DNA of 9,056 nucleotides from Promethearchaeota archaeon (GTDB lineage Archaea; Asgardarchaeota; Lokiarchaeia; Sigynarchaeales; SOKP01). Below, piece after piece: positions 1 to 6,062 of this stretch. The first letter of the stretch is position 1, and the number at the start of each line of letters is the position of its first letter. The translations under genes were made by a program, and so were the position numbers. The notes below the pieces were generated by a model that saw nothing but the letters and a program-made list of their open reading frames with translations, was not told the DNA's origin and made no database searches. The stretch lies in NCBI GenBank assembly GCA_030605085.1, contig JAUWBH010000209.1, forward strand, positions 1-9,056, given 5' to 3'.

Positions 1-285
1 AATTAAATCTTTCTTGTTTCTATAAGATTGATTGTTTCTCTTATGATTTCTATGTTGATTTCTTTCGAAATAAGGGCGGCTACCTAGTGAAATATTAGCA
101 ATTTCTACGCCAGGATAAAGGCGATTTTTTAAAATTTCAGCAACTTCAACTGCGGTTGAAATCTCTTCTCCTTCTCCTTTTATTAATAGTGATTTTGTTC
201 CCCCTGAAAAGGCAAAAATAGCGTCTTTAATTGTTTTTTCCCGATCTGTACGATTTCTAACTATAAGTGTTGTAACGTTAGGCAT
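1..285 (-). CDS. albA: Alba-family DNA/RNA-binding protein with basic Asn/Arg-rich tail (C-terminus cut by window edge)
   Basis: From the ATG at 285-283 there are 95 open codons up to the window edge. Residues about 5-70 follow the Alba fold pattern: a short first strand (TTLIVRNR), a helix (KTIKDAIFAF), then the family's best-conserved block LLIKGEGEEISTAVEVAEIL followed by KNRLYPGVEIANISLGSR. Alba proteins are small dimeric chromatin and RNA-binding proteins of archaea. The paired lysines of the Sulfolobus-type first loop (acetylation/DNA contact) are not seen; the loop reads VRNRTDREK, so this is a divergent paralogue or a more RNA-directed member. After residue 72 the chain does not stop where a typical ~90-aa Alba would. 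It enters a low-complexity tail rich in Arg, Asn, His, Gln and Lys (about 74-93), a plausible RNA-binding extension. A GAGGT ribosome-binding-like sequence lies 6 bases before the ATG. The family call is secure; the exact role is not. Confidence 0.88.
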   Translation of the reverse strand, partial: MPNVTTLIVRNRTDREKTIKDAIFAFSGGTKSLLIKGEGEEISTAVEVAEILKNRLYPGVEIANISLGSRPYFERNQHRNHKRNNQSYRNKKDLI

Positions 286-337
286 GAAAGAACCTCATTA
301 CCATATATTTACTAAGTTTGATTTAAAAGCAGTCTAA

Positions 338-371
338 AATATAAAAGTTATCCAAGCAATATAAAAGTTAT
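338..371 (-). promoter_or_regulatory. Tandem TATA-like promoter elements upstream of the Alba gene
   Basis: A 14-bp sequence, AATATAAAAGTTAT on the plus strand, occurs exactly at 338-351 and 358-371, a 20-bp period. Read on the minus strand each copy gives ATAACTTTTATATT, which looks like an archaeal TATA box. The proximal box lies about 53-61 bases before the Alba ATG, so transcription would start near 313 and leave a leader of roughly 28 nt carrying the GAGGT site. The distal copy could give a second start about 20 bases earlier. Promoter function is inferred from position and composition. Confidence 0.5.
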
Positions 372-390
372 TTAAATTCATTCATTAACA

Positions 391-445
391 TGCTAATTAA
401 AAAGCAATAATGCTAATGATCTAATGATTAAAACTATCTAATGAT
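391..445. repeat. Short AT-rich direct repeats in the Alba-protease spacer
   Basis: TGCTAAT occurs at 391-397 and 411-417, and ATCTAATGAT occurs at 419-428 and 436-445. TAATGAT appears three times in all (414, 422, 439). They lie between the 3' end of the JAMM protease gene and the TATA-like boxes of the Alba gene, so they could be upstream binding sites for a regulator of the Alba gene or simple AT-rich drift. No open reading frame or RNA gene is seen in 286-481. Confidence 0.3.
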
Positions 446-481
446 AAAAAGTATCTTAAGAGTAATAACATATTTAGAATT

Positions 482-1735
482 TCATAAGTTAAAATCTGAA
501 CGAGAATTTAGATCGTCTAATACTTTTTGATATTCAGAGCTCCTTTCTTCAAAATGTTCAATAATTTTTCTTTCATCTGTATCTAAATAATCAAAAAATG
601 GAAAAATAATTTCAATCCTTTTGGTAAAATCGATTATTATTTTTTTATACAATTCATTAGGTTTTACCAACATATCCTTTATTTTTTTGCCAAATTTCTC
701 TTTCTTTTTCTGAAAATTGGTTGTTTGATTCGTTTTCTTTAAATCAATTAGAATCTCTTCGCATTTTTTTAACTCTTTTTCTATTTTTTCTCTAAACTTA
801 GGAATTCTGTAAATCTTTTTGTCAATATCAGGATCCCATTCATATAAGTAGTAGTCATCTTCTTCAGCTTCTTCTTCGTCATCGGTAATTTTAACATCCC
901 TTTTTAAAACCATAATGAGACCGAAATTCCTTTGGAGCTGAGCTAAACCTTTTTTCCGTAATACCTCATCAATGTATTTAATTTGTTTCAAAGCATTTTT
1001 GATGTTTTTATTAATTTCTTTTACATCCTTTTCGACTTGTTTAACCATTTCTTCCTTGGGAAATTCAAATTTCAATTTGATAGTGTTGGAATAAGTAGCA
1101 AACATGCCCCGATCAGGGTTTTTTAACCTTATTCCCGCAACTCCTAGATAGTATGCTTTTGATCCCTTTTGGCAATGATCGAACACTAATGCTATAGCGA
1201 AGGGGTTTACACCTTGATAAAACAACTGAGTTTCAATGTCTCTTGGCGAAAAAATAAATCCTATACCTGGATGTATATGCCACCATCCAACAAAGAAGTC
1301 TTCTTTATTATCTTGGATTGCTCTTTCATATATTGCGGTGTTAAATTGAGCAGTATCTACATAATGCTTACTTTTATATTCAACATAGGCTCTCTCACCT
1401 ACCATTACGGGGATCGCGTCTTTAATAATTACTTCTTTATTGTCTTTTATCGATCCTATTAAAATACCATAAACTTCTCGCCAATTTCTTTGAGGTTGAT
1501 CATTATTTCCATATCGCATTGCATACCCAACTATGCGCCTATAGGCATTATATGAAATGATGATAGGCGTTTCGGCTGGATTAATGCCAAATTTTCGAAT
1601 ATAATATTCCTTAGTCGATATTTCAATAAAATCATCTGATTCTGATGTGGTCGTATCTATGTCTTCTTTCTCGAGATCATTGTGTTCAATGCCGTTAATT
1701 TCTGTTTCCTTGCTGTTACTCTCTTTTCCATTCAT
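482..1735 (-). CDS. Rpn11-like JAMM/MPN+ zinc metalloprotease (probable deubiquitinase-type isopeptidase)
   Basis: The 417-aa protein has a complete JAMM active site: Glu87 in WREVYGILIG, then H153-x-H155-P, seven residues, Ser163, two residues and Asp166. The context GWWHIHPGIGFIFSPRDIETQ resembles eukaryotic proteasomal Rpn11/CSN5 more than bacterial RadC or JAB_Prok proteins. The MPN core spans about residues 57-205. JAMM enzymes of this type cleave isopeptide bonds to ubiquitin or ubiquitin-like modifiers using zinc. The core is flanked by a Ser/Thr/Asp/Glu-rich N-terminal extension (1-45) and a ~210-residue C-terminal region of charged, probably coiled-coil helices (about 228-262 and 310-355), with an acidic patch at 285-294 (DDEEEAEEDD). 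There is no signal peptide or membrane segment, so it should be cytosolic. No ubiquitin, E1, E2 or RING gene lies within the window, so the substrate is unknown. There is no Shine-Dalgarno at the ATG; the upstream spacer holds a palindrome and TATA-like sequence. The catalytic family call is secure; deubiquitination is inferred. Confidence 0.93.
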   Translation of the reverse strand: MNGKESNSKETEINGIEHNDLEKEDIDTTTSESDDFIEISTKEYYIRKFGINPAETPIIISYNAYRRIVGYAMRYGNNDQPQRNWREVYGILIGSIKDNKEVIIKDAIPVMVGERAYVEYKSKHYVDTAQFNTAIYERAIQDNKEDFFVGWWHIHPGIGFIFSPRDIETQLFYQGVNPFAIALVFDHCQKGSKAYYLGVAGIRLKNPDRGMFATYSNTIKLKFEFPKEEMVKQVEKDVKEINKNIKNALKQIKYIDEVLRKKGLAQLQRNFGLIMVLKRDVKITDDEEEAEEDDYYLYEWDPDIDKKIYRIPKFREKIEKELKKCEEILIDLKKTNQTTNFQKKKEKFGKKIKDMLVKPNELYKKIIIDFTKRIEIIFPFFDYLDTDERKIIEHFEERSSEYQKVLDDLNSRSDFNL

Positions 1736-1786
1736 TAAATAATCAAATGATTTTCTAAATTCTTAATAGTTTCAATTATATTATTG

Positions 1787-1813
1787 GATAAATTTAAAAC
1801 TTTTAAATTTATC
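1787..1813. promoter_or_regulatory. Perfect 27-bp palindrome in the divergent protease/kinase promoter region
   Basis: The half-sites GATAAATTTAAAA (1787-1799) and TTTTAAATTTATC (1801-1813) are exact reverse complements around a single C at 1800. The palindrome sits 52 bp before the protease ATG and 74 bp before the kinase ATG. It contains TTTAAATTTAT-type TATA-like sequence on both strands. It could be a symmetric operator for a dimeric regulator, or a shared bidirectional TATA element. It is unlikely to be a terminator because no gene ends here. Confidence 0.5.
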
Positions 1814-1860
1814 AATCTTTTTAATCAATTAGAAAGTTCTAACCTTAAAATCATTTCAAG

Positions 1861-1870
1861 ATTTATTATA
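1861..1870 (+). promoter_or_regulatory. TATA-like element close to the UPF0200 kinase start
   Basis: ATTTATTATA lies 17-26 bases before the kinase ATG at 1887, and no Shine-Dalgarno sequence is present in the intervening bases. This geometry fits a leaderless or very short-leader archaeal transcript. The call rests on spacing and composition only; the palindrome further upstream is an alternative promoter. Confidence 0.35.
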
Positions 1871-1886
1871 CAGATAATATACTATT

Positions 1887-2471
1887 ATGAACCCGATTGG
1901 AAAAAACTCTATCCGTAGAAAAGTTCTTATTGGTTTTGTCGGACTTCCTGGTTCTGGCAAATCGACAGTGTTAAAAGAAATTGAAGATCTAGGGGTTATA
2001 ATAACGATGGGTGACATAATAAGAAACGAGACCCGAAAGAGAAGTATTGAACCTACAGACGAAAATTTAGGAAAAGTTGCTCAAAAATTACGAGATGAGT
2101 TCGGACCAGACATATTAGCTGAAAAATGTGTGATGTTAATTAAAAACTTAGAAACTGATGTTGTTTTTATAGATGGGTTGAGATCTATAGCCGAAGTTAA
2201 AATCTTTCGAAACTATTGGAAATTTCCAATCGTAGCAGTAATGGTTGATGATAACGTAAGATTTGAAAGGCTCTCGAAAAGAGCACGACCAGATGATCCA
2301 AAAACTTTAAAAAGCCTAAGAGAACGAGATCAACGCGAAATATCTTATGGATTAAATGAAGTGATTAATAGCGCGAATTATAAAGTAAATAATAACTTCT
2401 CTGTAAAAGAAGTTCAAAAAATTGTGCGTGATTTAATTTTAAATATTATTAATAATTATTATACCAAGTAA
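1887..2471 (+). CDS. UPF0200-family archaeal P-loop kinase (adenylate kinase / dephospho-CoA kinase-like)
   Basis: The 194-aa protein starts with a short basic leader and then a Walker A loop at residues 19-27 (GLPGSGKST). Further family signatures are MGD (41-43) followed by IIRNETRKR, the highly conserved EPTDENLGKVAQKLRDEFGPD (about 55-75), the strand VVFIDGLRS (93-100) in the Walker B position, and RFERLSKRARPDDPKT (125-140), a lid-like Arg-rich segment. This is the archaeal UPF0200 group, related to CMP/adenylate and dephospho-CoA kinases, whose exact substrate is not established to my knowledge. Its length is normal for the family (~180-190) plus an 11-residue N-terminal extension. It is a soluble cytosolic protein. 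No Shine-Dalgarno precedes the ATG. Its last 13 bp overlap the end of the convergent prs gene, so the two mRNAs are complementary at their 3' ends. Family call strong; substrate unknown. Confidence 0.88.
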   Translation: MNPIGKNSIRRKVLIGFVGLPGSGKSTVLKEIEDLGVIITMGDIIRNETRKRSIEPTDENLGKVAQKLRDEFGPDILAEKCVMLIKNLETDVVFIDGLRSIAEVKIFRNYWKFPIVAVMVDDNVRFERLSKRARPDDPKTLKSLRERDQREISYGLNEVINSANYKVNNNFSVKEVQKIVRDLILNIINNYYTK

Positions 2472-3361
2472 TCTGCAATTGCTTTAGATAAGGAGACTTT
2501 GCTAGCTTCATTATCAATTGAATCTGTGCCAATTATTTCATCAGCCCCAGCTTTTATAATTTTAAATTTTGCATTTTGTAATAATAATGCGTGAGTCGCA
2601 ACAGCGAATACTCTATTAGCTCCACTATCTTTTGAAAGTTTTATAGCCTTAGCCATTGTTCCTCCTGTTGCTATAATATCGTCTGAGACGACTACATCTC
2701 TATTTTTTAAATTTAATTTGCCAGTCATTGTTATCTCTCCCGTTTTTACGTCCCTTATTTTTTCAAAATATTCTACGGGAACATTTTCTCCGAAATGCTT
2801 AGCAAATGCTTTGGATCTTTCAACAGCACCCTTATCGGGAGCAACAACCACAAGGTCTTTAACATCTAAAGATTTTATATAGTCGGCTAATACTTTCATA
2901 GAATCTATATTAATCCATTTACATTGAATCTCTTCTAGAATCTTCGGAGCATGTATATCTACAACATAAACTTCATCTATTCTCATATAATCAATGAGTC
3001 TTAAAATTAAATTAGCAAATTTGCTCTCACCAGGTCTAAAAATTTTGTCTTGACGAGCATATGCAAGATAAGGGATCACAACAACGATTTTATTAGCACC
3101 CATCCTTTTGACGGAATCTATCATCATTAATAGTTCAAATAAACGAGCGTTTTGATTCTCGCTTGAACTTGGTCCTGTGGATTGTACAATTATTATCTCT
3201 TTCCCTTCGATTAAGGATTCATTATCCACGTTGATCCTAAGATAATTTTCTCCATCAGGGAAGGTTTTTGATTCGGTATTAAAGTATCTAATATTTAATT
3301 CTTGAGCAATTTTTATCCCAAGTATTTGGCTCGCCGGCCCAACAATTAAATTTTTTTCCAT
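2459..3361 (-). CDS. prs: Ribose-phosphate pyrophosphokinase (PRPP synthetase)
   Basis: It makes 5-phosphoribosyl-1-pyrophosphate from ribose 5-phosphate and ATP, the precursor of purine, pyrimidine, NAD, histidine and tryptophan synthesis. The 300-aa length fits the short archaeal class. Visible signatures are FPDGENYLRI (34-43), the ATP-binding segment PYLAYARQDK (97-106) followed by FRPGE, DIHAPKI (135-141) with the conserved His137, VVAPDKGAVERSKAFA (172-187), and the PRPP/ribose-phosphate loop SDDIIATGGT (226-235). All catalytic landmarks are present, so the enzyme should be active. A GTGAT ribosome-binding-like sequence lies 5 bases before the ATG. The 102-bp gap to the upstream NifU-like gene contains a TATA-like element, so prs may have its own promoter as well as read-through. 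Its 3' end overlaps the convergent kinase gene by 13 bp. Confidence 0.97.
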   Translation of the reverse strand: MEKNLIVGPASQILGIKIAQELNIRYFNTESKTFPDGENYLRINVDNESLIEGKEIIIVQSTGPSSSENQNARLFELLMMIDSVKRMGANKIVVVIPYLAYARQDKIFRPGESKFANLILRLIDYMRIDEVYVVDIHAPKILEEIQCKWINIDSMKVLADYIKSLDVKDLVVVAPDKGAVERSKAFAKHFGENVPVEYFEKIRDVKTGEITMTGKLNLKNRDVVVSDDIIATGGTMAKAIKLSKDSGANRVFAVATHALLLQNAKFKIIKAGADEIIGTDSIDNEASKVSLSKAIADYLV

Positions 3362-3424
3362 TCAATATCACATTGTTGTTTTAAAATTGTTTAATTTAAC
3401 TTATTACTCCATTTCTTATATTTT

Positions 3425-3433
3425 TATTATAAA
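3425..3433 (-). promoter_or_regulatory. TATA-like element upstream of prs
   Basis: On the minus strand this reads TTTATAATA, 64-72 bases before the prs ATG. A start about 25 bases downstream would leave a leader near 38 nt carrying the GTGAT site. The 102-bp spacer otherwise holds no gene. The assignment is by composition and spacing only. Confidence 0.35.
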
Positions 3434-3463
3434 TTCAAATCTAAATTTTAATCCTTTTTATTT

Positions 3464-3922
3464 CTACTCCTCAAACAAAAAACCAATTTTATTTTTTTTA
3501 TATTTTTCAATTAAGTTCCTTAAGGCTGTAACCGCTAATTCTAAGCTATGCTTATGATCCTCAGGCAAACCAAGTAACGCGCGGTCAATATCACCTGGTT
3601 TTAATTTTTCGGCATATTCAATAGTTTTTCCTTCAATTAATAAAGTAGTTTGACTTCCCGTTGCTACAGTAGCTCCACAACCATCAGTAAAAAAATTTGC
3701 GCTTTTAATGATTCCATCTTCAATTGTTAAATAAAATTCCATTGTATCATTATGTGATCCTAAATATGAATGCGAGATATTATAATTAGAAGGCTTACCC
3801 CAATTTTTAGGGTTATGAAACAAATTTACAATATGTTCGTTAAAATCGCTTACTTCTCTGTCGATTATCTCTTGTTGAAGTTGTTCAACAAAGCTATCAA
3901 AGTCTTCCTCTTTTTGAGGCAT
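3464..3922 (-). CDS. IscU/NifU-like iron-sulfur scaffold homologue lacking two of three ligand cysteines
   Basis: The 152-aa protein carries the IscU/NifU N-terminal fold from about residue 27: FNEHIVNLFHNPKNWGKP, then DTMEFYLTIEDG (59-70), ANFFTDGCGATVATGS (75-90), LKPGDIDRALLGLPEDHKHSLELAVTAL (107-134). It matches the archaeal/anaerobe subgroup whose members read GPCGDTME, DGCGAT and LPEEHxHC. Canonical scaffolds hold a [2Fe-2S] cluster on three Cys plus an Asp. Here only the central Cys82 remains: the first position is His57 (GSHNDTM, with Asp59 kept) and the third is Ser126 (HKHSLEL, with His125 kept). The fold is otherwise intact with no frameshift. A ~25-residue acidic N-terminal extension precedes the fold. 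The start codon is one base after the stop of the 95-aa gene, so the two are probably co-translated; AGGGTGA lies about 11 bases before this ATG. It may bind another metal, bind clusters as a dimer, or act as a carrier or regulator rather than a scaffold. Confidence 0.88.
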   Translation of the reverse strand: MPQKEEDFDSFVEQLQQEIIDREVSDFNEHIVNLFHNPKNWGKPSNYNISHSYLGSHNDTMEFYLTIEDGIIKSANFFTDGCGATVATGSQTTLLIEGKTIEYAEKLKPGDIDRALLGLPEDHKHSLELAVTALRNLIEKYKKNKIGFLFEE

Positions 3923-3923
3923 C

Positions 3924-4211
3924 TTACTTTATTTCACCCTGGTGCTTTAAAACATGTTTTCTCAAACGCTCTATTCTTATTACATCTTCTGATGTTTTGT
4001 TATATTTATCTAGTATGTTAATTATTTCCTGATTTAACTTATCATGTTCTGTTAGACAACTGCTTTTTTCTAAAAAATCTTCTCCGTGCCTTATGGCGGC
4101 TAAATTTTCGGTTATTTTCACTAACTCCGTAGCTATAATGCTGTTTATATAAATTAAATCTGAAAACATAGTTTTCATATATAATAGTAATTTAAGTTGG
4201 TCAGCAGACAT
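3924..4211 (-). CDS. Small helical protein of unknown function, coupled to the NifU-like gene
   Basis: The 95-aa protein is not recognised. It is predicted almost wholly helical: an amphipathic helix (5-40) that includes the hydrophobic stretch FSDLIYINSIIATEL (16-30), then charged helices (53-70 and 73-90). There is one cysteine (Cys52), so it is unlikely to hold an iron-sulfur cluster alone. The composition suits a cytosolic helical bundle or hairpin rather than a membrane protein. Its stop codon is separated by a single base from the ATG of the NifU-like gene, which is strong evidence that it is a real gene, expressed together with that gene and perhaps its partner. It starts 59 bp after the stop of the membrane protein gene on the same strand. 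No Shine-Dalgarno is visible before its ATG. Function cannot be assigned. Confidence 0.75.
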   Translation of the reverse strand: MSADQLKLLLYMKTMFSDLIYINSIIATELVKITENLAAIRHGEDFLEKSSCLTEHDKLNQEIINILDKYNKTSEDVIRIERLRKHVLKHQGEIK

Positions 4212-4270
4212 AATTTATAATATTTCTACTGAAATTAATTAGTTATTATTATTCAATTATCAAAATCGAT

Positions 4271-5965
4271 TTAAAAGATAAAAACAAAATACGCTGCTAC
4301 ATAAATCAAAACTCCAAAAATGAGAAGAATTACCACACTGATTCTTGCTAAAAATGTGTTTTTCATGTCAGGTTTTAGAACTTCTTTAGAGAAATATTTT
4401 AGATTATTCATGTATTTAGAAATAAGTTTTTTATCTTTCATTTTTAGCGTAATCGATATTCTATAAGTAATGGTTGCGGTTTTAATCTCAACCACATCTA
4501 CGGGAAGGCATAAGTAGAAAACAATAATTATAATTATCACTATCCATAACGAGGTGCTTATCAAATTATCAAATACTAAATTTAATGTATCTGTTATTAT
4601 CCACCCTTCCAATTGTTGAAGCGTTAAGAAAATTAATAACCCACTTATTCCGAAGATGTCAAAGAAATCTAATTTTCGGTACCATTTTCTCACATTAATT
4701 GAATCTACATTATTCGCAGCTACATAACGAAATTTATAACTAAATTTTCGCTTGAATCTAAATTCTTTTGATTTTTCGTTATACTGAAAGATATCTCCTC
4801 CCTTTTTACTGAAGTCATCGAAGAAAGCTTTTACCAAGAGCATTAGACCATACATTAAGGCAATCCACCATACTAGAGGACCAAATAATACCATTTGCGT
4901 TAGCATTATTATAGCAATTACTATTAAAAACGACCCAAAGAGTAATTTGAATAGTTGAAAATTAGTAGTATTTACTTCTGAAAATAGTGTATTGTTGCTT
5001 AAAGCCTCATTATCTCGTAAATCTGGAGCGCAATCTAAAAAACCGCTAAACTCCTCCTTGAATTGAGACTGCCTTCTTAATTTAATTGGAGAAAACCACA
5101 TTTCATAGAGCTTCTCTTTTGTAGCGATCTCAAAGTAATTCTGTTGAAAGAAAACCAATATAAGTAAGGCGAAGATGTCCAGAATAGATAATATCATAAA
5201 TGTCCATGACAATACAAATTCAGGACTTGCTCGTTCAGCAGCAAACAAAGGAATTGCTGTCATAAGTTGCAAGACAATAAATGGGAGCATAAGTATAAAC
5301 CAAGCTAACTTTGGTCCCGTGTGATTATTTTGATAACGAAACATTTCGATATCTTTTTTAGGAATTTCTGTTAACCAAGCAAATCCTGGTCTAATTTCGT
5401 AGAAGAAAAAGAAATTTTTTGACTTAGAAAAAATGCCACGAAACGGGCTCAATATAAAATAGATTAACAAACTAAAACCAATAATTAACATGGGAAGACC
5501 AGTAACGTAGAACCAAGATGGACCCCCCAGAACTATGGCACTTCCGAATTCCACTTCGTGACCAACATCATCTCCGAATATGAAATAAGAAATTACTCCA
5601 CTTATTATTAAGAGTAATGCCGCTACAAGTCTCGTTAGGGTAAAAGAATTAAATTTAACATATTTTTCAACTGGTTCCCTTAAATCTCGCATTCGTTTAA
5701 ATGTTAAAGAATTTTCCCGAATATAATACGGAGTAATAAAATATTTTGAGGTTATTATGCCTCCAAATATAATGATAACGATGTTGATGATTAGTGAGAG
5801 ATTAAAACCGTTAAGAGTTACTTCAAAATCAAATCCTATAAAAGTGAATATACAACCTAAAAGAATTATTAATAGGCCTGTAAAAAGAAAAATAAAGCGT
5901 AATATTCGTTTTTTAGGGTGCGTTAATTTTAAATTTTCAATCTCTTCTTCGCTTAAATAACTCAT
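4271..5965 (-). CDS. Large polytopic membrane protein of unknown function with repeated helix-pair/soluble-loop units
   Basis: The 564-aa protein has about 10-11 hydrophobic segments: near residues 21-45, 55-77, 108-131, 149-175, 218-243, 249-273, 337-357, 360-380, 436-450 (weak), 470-490 and 539-563. They mostly come as pairs, each followed by a soluble stretch with alternating aromatic/hydrophobic residues, for example FFFFYEIRPGFAWLTEI (185-201), NYFEIATKEKLYEMWF (276-291), DIFQYNEKSKEFRFKR (391-406) and VVEIKTATITYRISITL (491-507). This suggests a repeated module of a transmembrane hairpin plus a small beta-rich domain, reminiscent of bacterial PH-like (bPH2) membrane proteins; that resemblance is weak and by eye only. 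There are no transporter, protease or kinase motifs. The N-terminus is short and charged (SEEEIENLKLTHPKKR), with no cleavable signal peptide. The start is the ATG after a 97-bp divergent spacer; downstream genes follow on the same strand. Surely a gene; function unknown. Confidence 0.87.
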   Translation of the reverse strand: MSYLSEEEIENLKLTHPKKRILRFIFLFTGLLIILLGCIFTFIGFDFEVTLNGFNLSLIINIVIIIFGGIITSKYFITPYYIRENSLTFKRMRDLREPVEKYVKFNSFTLTRLVAALLLIISGVISYFIFGDDVGHEVEFGSAIVLGGPSWFYVTGLPMLIIGFSLLIYFILSPFRGIFSKSKNFFFFYEIRPGFAWLTEIPKKDIEMFRYQNNHTGPKLAWFILMLPFIVLQLMTAIPLFAAERASPEFVLSWTFMILSILDIFALLILVFFQQNYFEIATKEKLYEMWFSPIKLRRQSQFKEEFSGFLDCAPDLRDNEALSNNTLFSEVNTTNFQLFKLLFGSFLIVIAIIMLTQMVLFGPLVWWIALMYGLMLLVKAFFDDFSKKGGDIFQYNEKSKEFRFKRKFSYKFRYVAANNVDSINVRKWYRKLDFFDIFGISGLLIFLTLQQLEGWIITDTLNLVFDNLISTSLWIVIIIIIVFYLCLPVDVVEIKTATITYRISITLKMKDKKLISKYMNNLKYFSKEVLKPDMKNTFLARISVVILLIFGVLIYVAAYFVFIF

Positions 5966-6023
5966 TTAAATCACACAATTATATATTAATTAATAATACA
6001 TTTCTTGTTTTTATCTTTAATAA

Positions 6024-6053
6024 AATTTCAATTTTAATTTTAATTTTAATTTT
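6024..6053. repeat. AATTTT hexamer tandem repeat in front of the 158-aa membrane protein gene
   Basis: Four perfect copies of AATTTT run from 6030 to 6053, preceded by one imperfect copy (AATTTC, 6024-6029). The array ends 9 bases before the ATG at 6063, within the 97-bp spacer that separates two divergent membrane protein genes. It occupies the place where the plus-strand TATA box and leader should be. Copy-number change here could alter promoter spacing, but that is speculation; slippage-prone AT-rich sequence is the plain reading. Confidence 0.7.
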
Positions 6054-6062
6054 GGTTTAAAA

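Noticed and set aside
1214..1462. Open frame of 82 codons on the plus strand
   Set aside because: It lies opposite the catalytic JAMM region of the protease gene, whose motifs are unmistakable; the translated product shows no recognisable family.
3464..3922. Loss of NifU cysteines considered as sequencing error or pseudogene decay
   Set aside because: The two replaced codons are far apart, the frame is intact, surrounding conserved residues (Asp59, His125, DGCGAT) are kept, and the coupled start is intact.
3770..4021. Open frame of 83 codons on the plus strand
   Set aside because: It is antisense to the NifU-like gene and its tightly coupled 95-aa neighbour, both better supported by motif or by spacing.
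482..4211. A ubiquitin-system or defence island around the JAMM protease
   Set aside because: The neighbours are Alba, a UPF0200 kinase, prs and a NifU-like gene; there is no ubiquitin-like, E1, E2, RING, nuclease or toxin gene, so the genes do not form a recognisable system.
5757..5960. Open frame of 67 codons on the plus strand
   Set aside because: It is antisense to the start of the 564-aa membrane protein and has no independent evidence.
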